Source of the DNA: Epiperipatus broadwayi
Lineage: Eukaryota; Onychophora; Udeonychophora; Euonychophora; Peripatidae
Direction of reading: 5' to 3'
NCBI GenBank assembly: GCA_028023455.1
Contig: JAQFVV010013286.1
Coordinates: 105,965 to 169,964, forward strand
Length of the DNA stretch: 64,000 nt
Shown piece by piece: positions 60,547 through 64,000 of the stretch. Both the position numbers and the translations under genes were made by a program. The notes under the pieces are model-generated. The model made no database searches, had not been told where the DNA came from, and worked only from the letters and a program-made list of their open reading frames with translations. Position 1 is the stretch's first letter; the number at the start of each line of letters is the position of its first letter.

Positions 60547-60650
60547 GTCAAGCGTTGGTGGTCGAGAGGTCAGCACAGCGGCTTTACAAGCAGTTGTCCC
60601 GGGCTAGCGGGTTCGCTTCCTGGCCGATGCTATGACACATGAAAAAAAAA
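60547..60650 (+). mobile_element. tRNA-derived SINE
   Basis: Least diverged plus-strand copy: tcaagcgttgg, A box tggtcgagagg, B-box-like gggttcgcttcc, gccgatgc, then atgacacatg and a poly-A tail. Flanked by gtcatatgat (60537-60546) and gtcatacgat (60651-60660). Confidence 0.9.
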
Positions 60651-60660
60651 GTCATACGAT

Positions 60661-63198
60661 ACTTTATTGTGTTATAGTTAAAAGATAAAACATCTTTTAA
60701 ATAGCCCATTGCAAGGCAAAGGCATTTCCGATAGCTTTCATAGAGTAATTAAAGAAGACTTTCATCACTTAGTTTTGCAATTGCTGATTAGTGAAGATGG
60801 TTTTATTCTTATTTTATTTTTTCCTAGAAATAATTAAATACCTGTTTCCTGACTAATATTGGAAAGTTATACATCACCTACTTGGTAAATAAAAATTGTA
60901 AGCCAGATTAAAACCTGGGATTTTTTTTTGTTTTATTTAGACTTGATTCAAACTCAGACCATGAGTGAGCTAAGCCTAAATAATACATTTACATTATCAT
61001 GTGTTGAACAAAATTAACCTCTGTGTTATTTTTATTAATAGTGGAGAGTCACTATTCATTCAAGAACTGTTTCTACATGGGATTTAGTTATACAACATTT
61101 AGATATTTGAAAGGGTCAAACATTTTCTTATGGAGAAATGTTTTGTGTTAATTGAAATATGTTAATGTATAATAATTACCTGTCGTTTGTACAAAAAATT
61201 TACTCAAGTGGTCTAAGAATATTTAATTCAGGTGATTGATAAGACTACGATACAATTGTCTCTGCTACAACCACATGATTATTACTGTTCTTTCATCCAT
61301 TTGAAGGTATCTTGTCAAAACATCAATATATTTACTTTAATGTTATTTTATTAATTAAACATGGTTGCTTACGAAAACATGTTTTATAAAATAGCTTTTG
61401 CCTGTGAGAACATTCATTTCAATGTACATATATGTGGGTGTGTACTTACGAATATATATTTGATTTGAAAAGGACAAGAATATTGAATAGTCAGGAAAAA
61501 ATAAAAAGAAAATTTAAAGAAGCTGTTCACATGATATGGCAAATAACCCCATACGCTATTTTAGTACAATAATTTATAAGGTTTGGAAACCACTTATCAA
61601 TCTTGCCATTAAGAAAATATGGGGAAAATCAGGAGGACCCTCATAATTAACTATATAAAATTTCTACTGATTGTCAACTTGGACAAAATAGTCTAGTTCA
61701 TTCATGAATCTAAAAATCTGAGATTTGATTTCTATGTTAATACTGTTATAGGTCAGACCGGCAAGAAGAGAGAAAAGTACTATTTGAGATATACTAACCT
61801 GTGCGCTATTACAGTTGAATATATTTGAAAAGTTTAAATAAAGTTTGACTTTTTTAAAAAGTCATTAGATGATTAAAATAGTGCAATATATGTTAATAGT
61901 ACTCTACTGCCTAATGACCACAACCTGACTTTTAGCAGAAAATTTAACAAACAAGTATTTTGAAATAAAACAAATTTATATGAATTGACACTGTCTACAA
62001 TTTTACTAAGATTACCAAAATTATGATGACCGTATGAGGGCACCACTATCACATCACTATCGAGAAGCAACTTTAATAATCATAGTGATAATTTATTTAC
62101 ATATAATGGTCACATAATTAGATTTTAAAATATAATCTTATGTGGACTAGGTAATTATAATTTGATCAAAACACAGAGGCACTTAAGAAAAGTTTAGAGT
62201 TTATTATATTCTTTTCTCTTATTAATAGCTTTTCTAATTCCTTTCTTTTTTTCAGGCTTGATCAGAAAGTCAAATAAAAATATTATTTCCATTTCTTTTT
62301 CGTTTTAATAATTACAATCCCTAATTAACCGTTTAATGTCTTTCCTGAGGAAACATGCACTGTCACAAATCCTACTAATAATAGTGGCCCAAATTGATTA
62401 TGGAAACCCAGTCCAAATAGGTGTGTAATTCTAGGGTGGCATACTATAAGAGTGTGCAGTATTGCGCAACCACTCAAAACCTCTTCATTTTATGATTAAT
62501 AACTGTATTCAAACCGTAAGGGATGGTACAAGTGTCCACTGTTTGATTGCAGCCATCAAACATCCCTATTTCAAACACCAGTGTTTACTTAATGTCAAAA
62601 CTCTTAACCTTTTTACCTCCCTCCACTCTCCATGTTTGACTTTCTAGATCGAGCAGTTAATATTCATTTTGAACTTAAATCTACATATATTTTGAACACA
62701 ATAAATGAAGAAAAATTATACAAAAAAACCAATTTTGATTAATAAAAAGTTAGTAACATAAAAACCTACACCCTTTTTTGTTAATACAAAATGATATAAA
62801 AATAATAATCCCTCTTTAAACCCATCTCTACTATTGAAACTTTTTATACCCTTAAGTTAATGGAGTTTACTACTATTATTACACCAATTCAAAAAAAAAT
62901 TCTTTAATAAAAGTTCATAATTACTCTGATTGATGAGTGGTTCAACTTACTCCAAGTGGTCAAAGTTCTTATATGATTTTTCTTGAGACTGCTGGCATAA
63001 ATCCTCTGTTAGTTCCATTGGATTTTTGATATCGTCAGCTAATTCAATAAATCTTTCCATCCATTGGTTGATGATAGCTTGGGTAGCTCAGGTATGGCTA
63101 TGAGATATATTTTCCTGAGGAGAAAATTCTAATGACCCTTAGCAAGAGAACATTTCCTTGGCACTATTTCATATAATATTTTCAATATCTCTCATATT
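60661..63198. other. AT-rich DNA with old repeats
   Basis: 60930-61000 has a possible tRNA-type B box on the minus strand (gagtttgaatcaa). A block of about 95 bp at 61886-61982 (tatgttaatagtactctact ... cagaaaatttaaca ... ttttgaaataaaaca) recurs at about 63830-63918. No genes were recognised. Confidence 0.45.
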
Positions 63199-63215
63199 CT
63201 TTCAATGTCTTAGTT

Positions 63216-63324
63216 TTTTTTTTCATATGGCATACCATCGACCGGAAGGCGAACCCACAACCGTCTGCAACCATCTAGTTGCTTGCAAGGCGATTGCGCT
63301 GACCTCTCGGCTAACAACGCTTGA
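63216..63324 (-). mobile_element. tRNA-derived SINE, recent insertion
   Basis: Minus orientation, poly-T at the left. Flanked by an exact 17-bp duplication, ctttcaatgtcttagtt, at 63199-63215 and 63325-63341, showing LINE-style target-primed insertion. The body is the shared tRNA-like unit with a slightly longer anticodon-like arm. The 64-codon plus-strand frame here is incidental. Confidence 0.92.
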
Positions 63325-63341
63325 CTTTCAATGTCTTAGTT

Positions 63342-64000
63342 CAAGTAAGTAAACAAAAGGAAACTCTGTAATTTATTTGTTTTTTTCATTCCAAACCAAT
63401 TCACACCTAGCGTTTTATTTTTAGACACATTCTTACATTTCTAATTTTTGTTCTTTTTTGGTCATTTCCTTTTTAATTAGTGGGAAAGAAAGTTCTGGTT
63501 CAATTAGCATAATACATAGAGTCCAGAAAATATGTTTAATTACAAAATACTTTTATTATCTCAAGTTTCAACAATAGAGTTAATTGCTAAAATCTATACT
63601 TTTTTCGGTAAATCTCAAGATCTAATTTTATCTTGATTTATAATGGATTTAAATAATTAAAATGAAGAAATTCTGATTTCTTTGAGATAATAAAAAAAAA
63701 ACTTCTTAAAAAATATTTCAAAAATTATTATTTTATCTAATAAGTACGCACTTTTGATCAAATAAAAATATACGTGTGTGTGTATATATATATGAGATGG
63801 CAGAAAATACCAACTCAATATATAATTATATGTTAATAGTACTCTACTGTCTAATTACCCCAACCTATATTTTAGCAGAGAATTTAACAATTATTTTGAA
63901 ATAAAACAATTTTATAAGAATTTATTAAAAGTATATAAAAAATTGAATTTATGATTATTATTTTTTAATATACATTATTTTTTTTTTAAAGATGCATTTG
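63342..64000. other. AT-rich DNA to window end
   Basis: Contains the second copy of the 95-bp repeat noted at 61886 and a (TG)n/(TA)n tract near 63773-63793. Nothing else was recognised. Confidence 0.5.

Overview
The window is animal nuclear DNA: very AT-rich, intron- and repeat-dominated, with (TA)n/(CA)n microsatellites, tRNA-derived SINEs, RTE-type and other non-LTR retrotransposon relics, hAT transposon relics and many fold-back elements. The repeat mix suggests a lophotrochozoan, perhaps a cephalopod mollusc. That placement is inference from repeat style; no gene here fixes the species.

Real protein-coding content is small and sits at 16.9-18.9 kb. A minus-strand single-exon gene (16883-17554) encodes a 223-residue ankyrin protein with a PP1-docking KISF motif and a hydrophobic C-terminal segment. 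About 1.1 kb away, divergently, a plus-strand first exon (18625-18946) encodes a signal peptide plus a Cys-containing domain and ends at a consensus splice donor. The CpG-containing DNA between them is probably a shared promoter. Later exons of the plus-strand gene are not securely identified (one weak candidate at 24537-24618).

The most interesting content is a set of dispersed repeats carrying type-I hammerhead ribozymes. Family A (about ten copies or fragments; best at 10451-11172, 30098-30908, 49823-50071) and family B (1-205, 33.2-33.6 kb, 40934-41737, 46.5-47.4 kb) share no obvious sequence. Both nevertheless carry a 57-nt hammerhead with the core CUGANGA / GAAA / UH, a two-part stem I with an internal loop, and a very short self-complementary stem III. 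Both occur as head-to-head inverted dimers, and the copies where flanks can be compared have 13-14 bp target-site duplications. This matches what is known of hammerhead-bearing Penelope-like elements and animal retrozymes. The autonomous partner is not in the window. Further fold-back repeats (4.2, 6.7, 14.7, 20.3, 25.0 kb) carry decayed hammerhead-like cores.

Layout: 0-8.9 kb repeats and fold-backs; 8.9-11.9 kb a possible inverted-repeat element, degenerate duplications and the best family A dimer; 11.9-16.9 kb mostly featureless; 16.9-18.9 kb the gene pair; 19-35 kb probable intron or intergenic DNA with SINEs, fold-backs and family A; 35.2-35.7 kb hAT fragment; 37-39 kb an unusual CpG-containing non-coding stretch; 40-42.7 kb RTE fragments split by a family B dimer; 45.7-47.4 kb family B and (TA)n; 49.8-50.1 kb family A; 54.3-55.6 kb a terminal-inverted-repeat element; 56.1-58.7 kb a dead LINE; 58.9-59.4 kb an hAT 3' end; then SINEs and AT-rich DNA.
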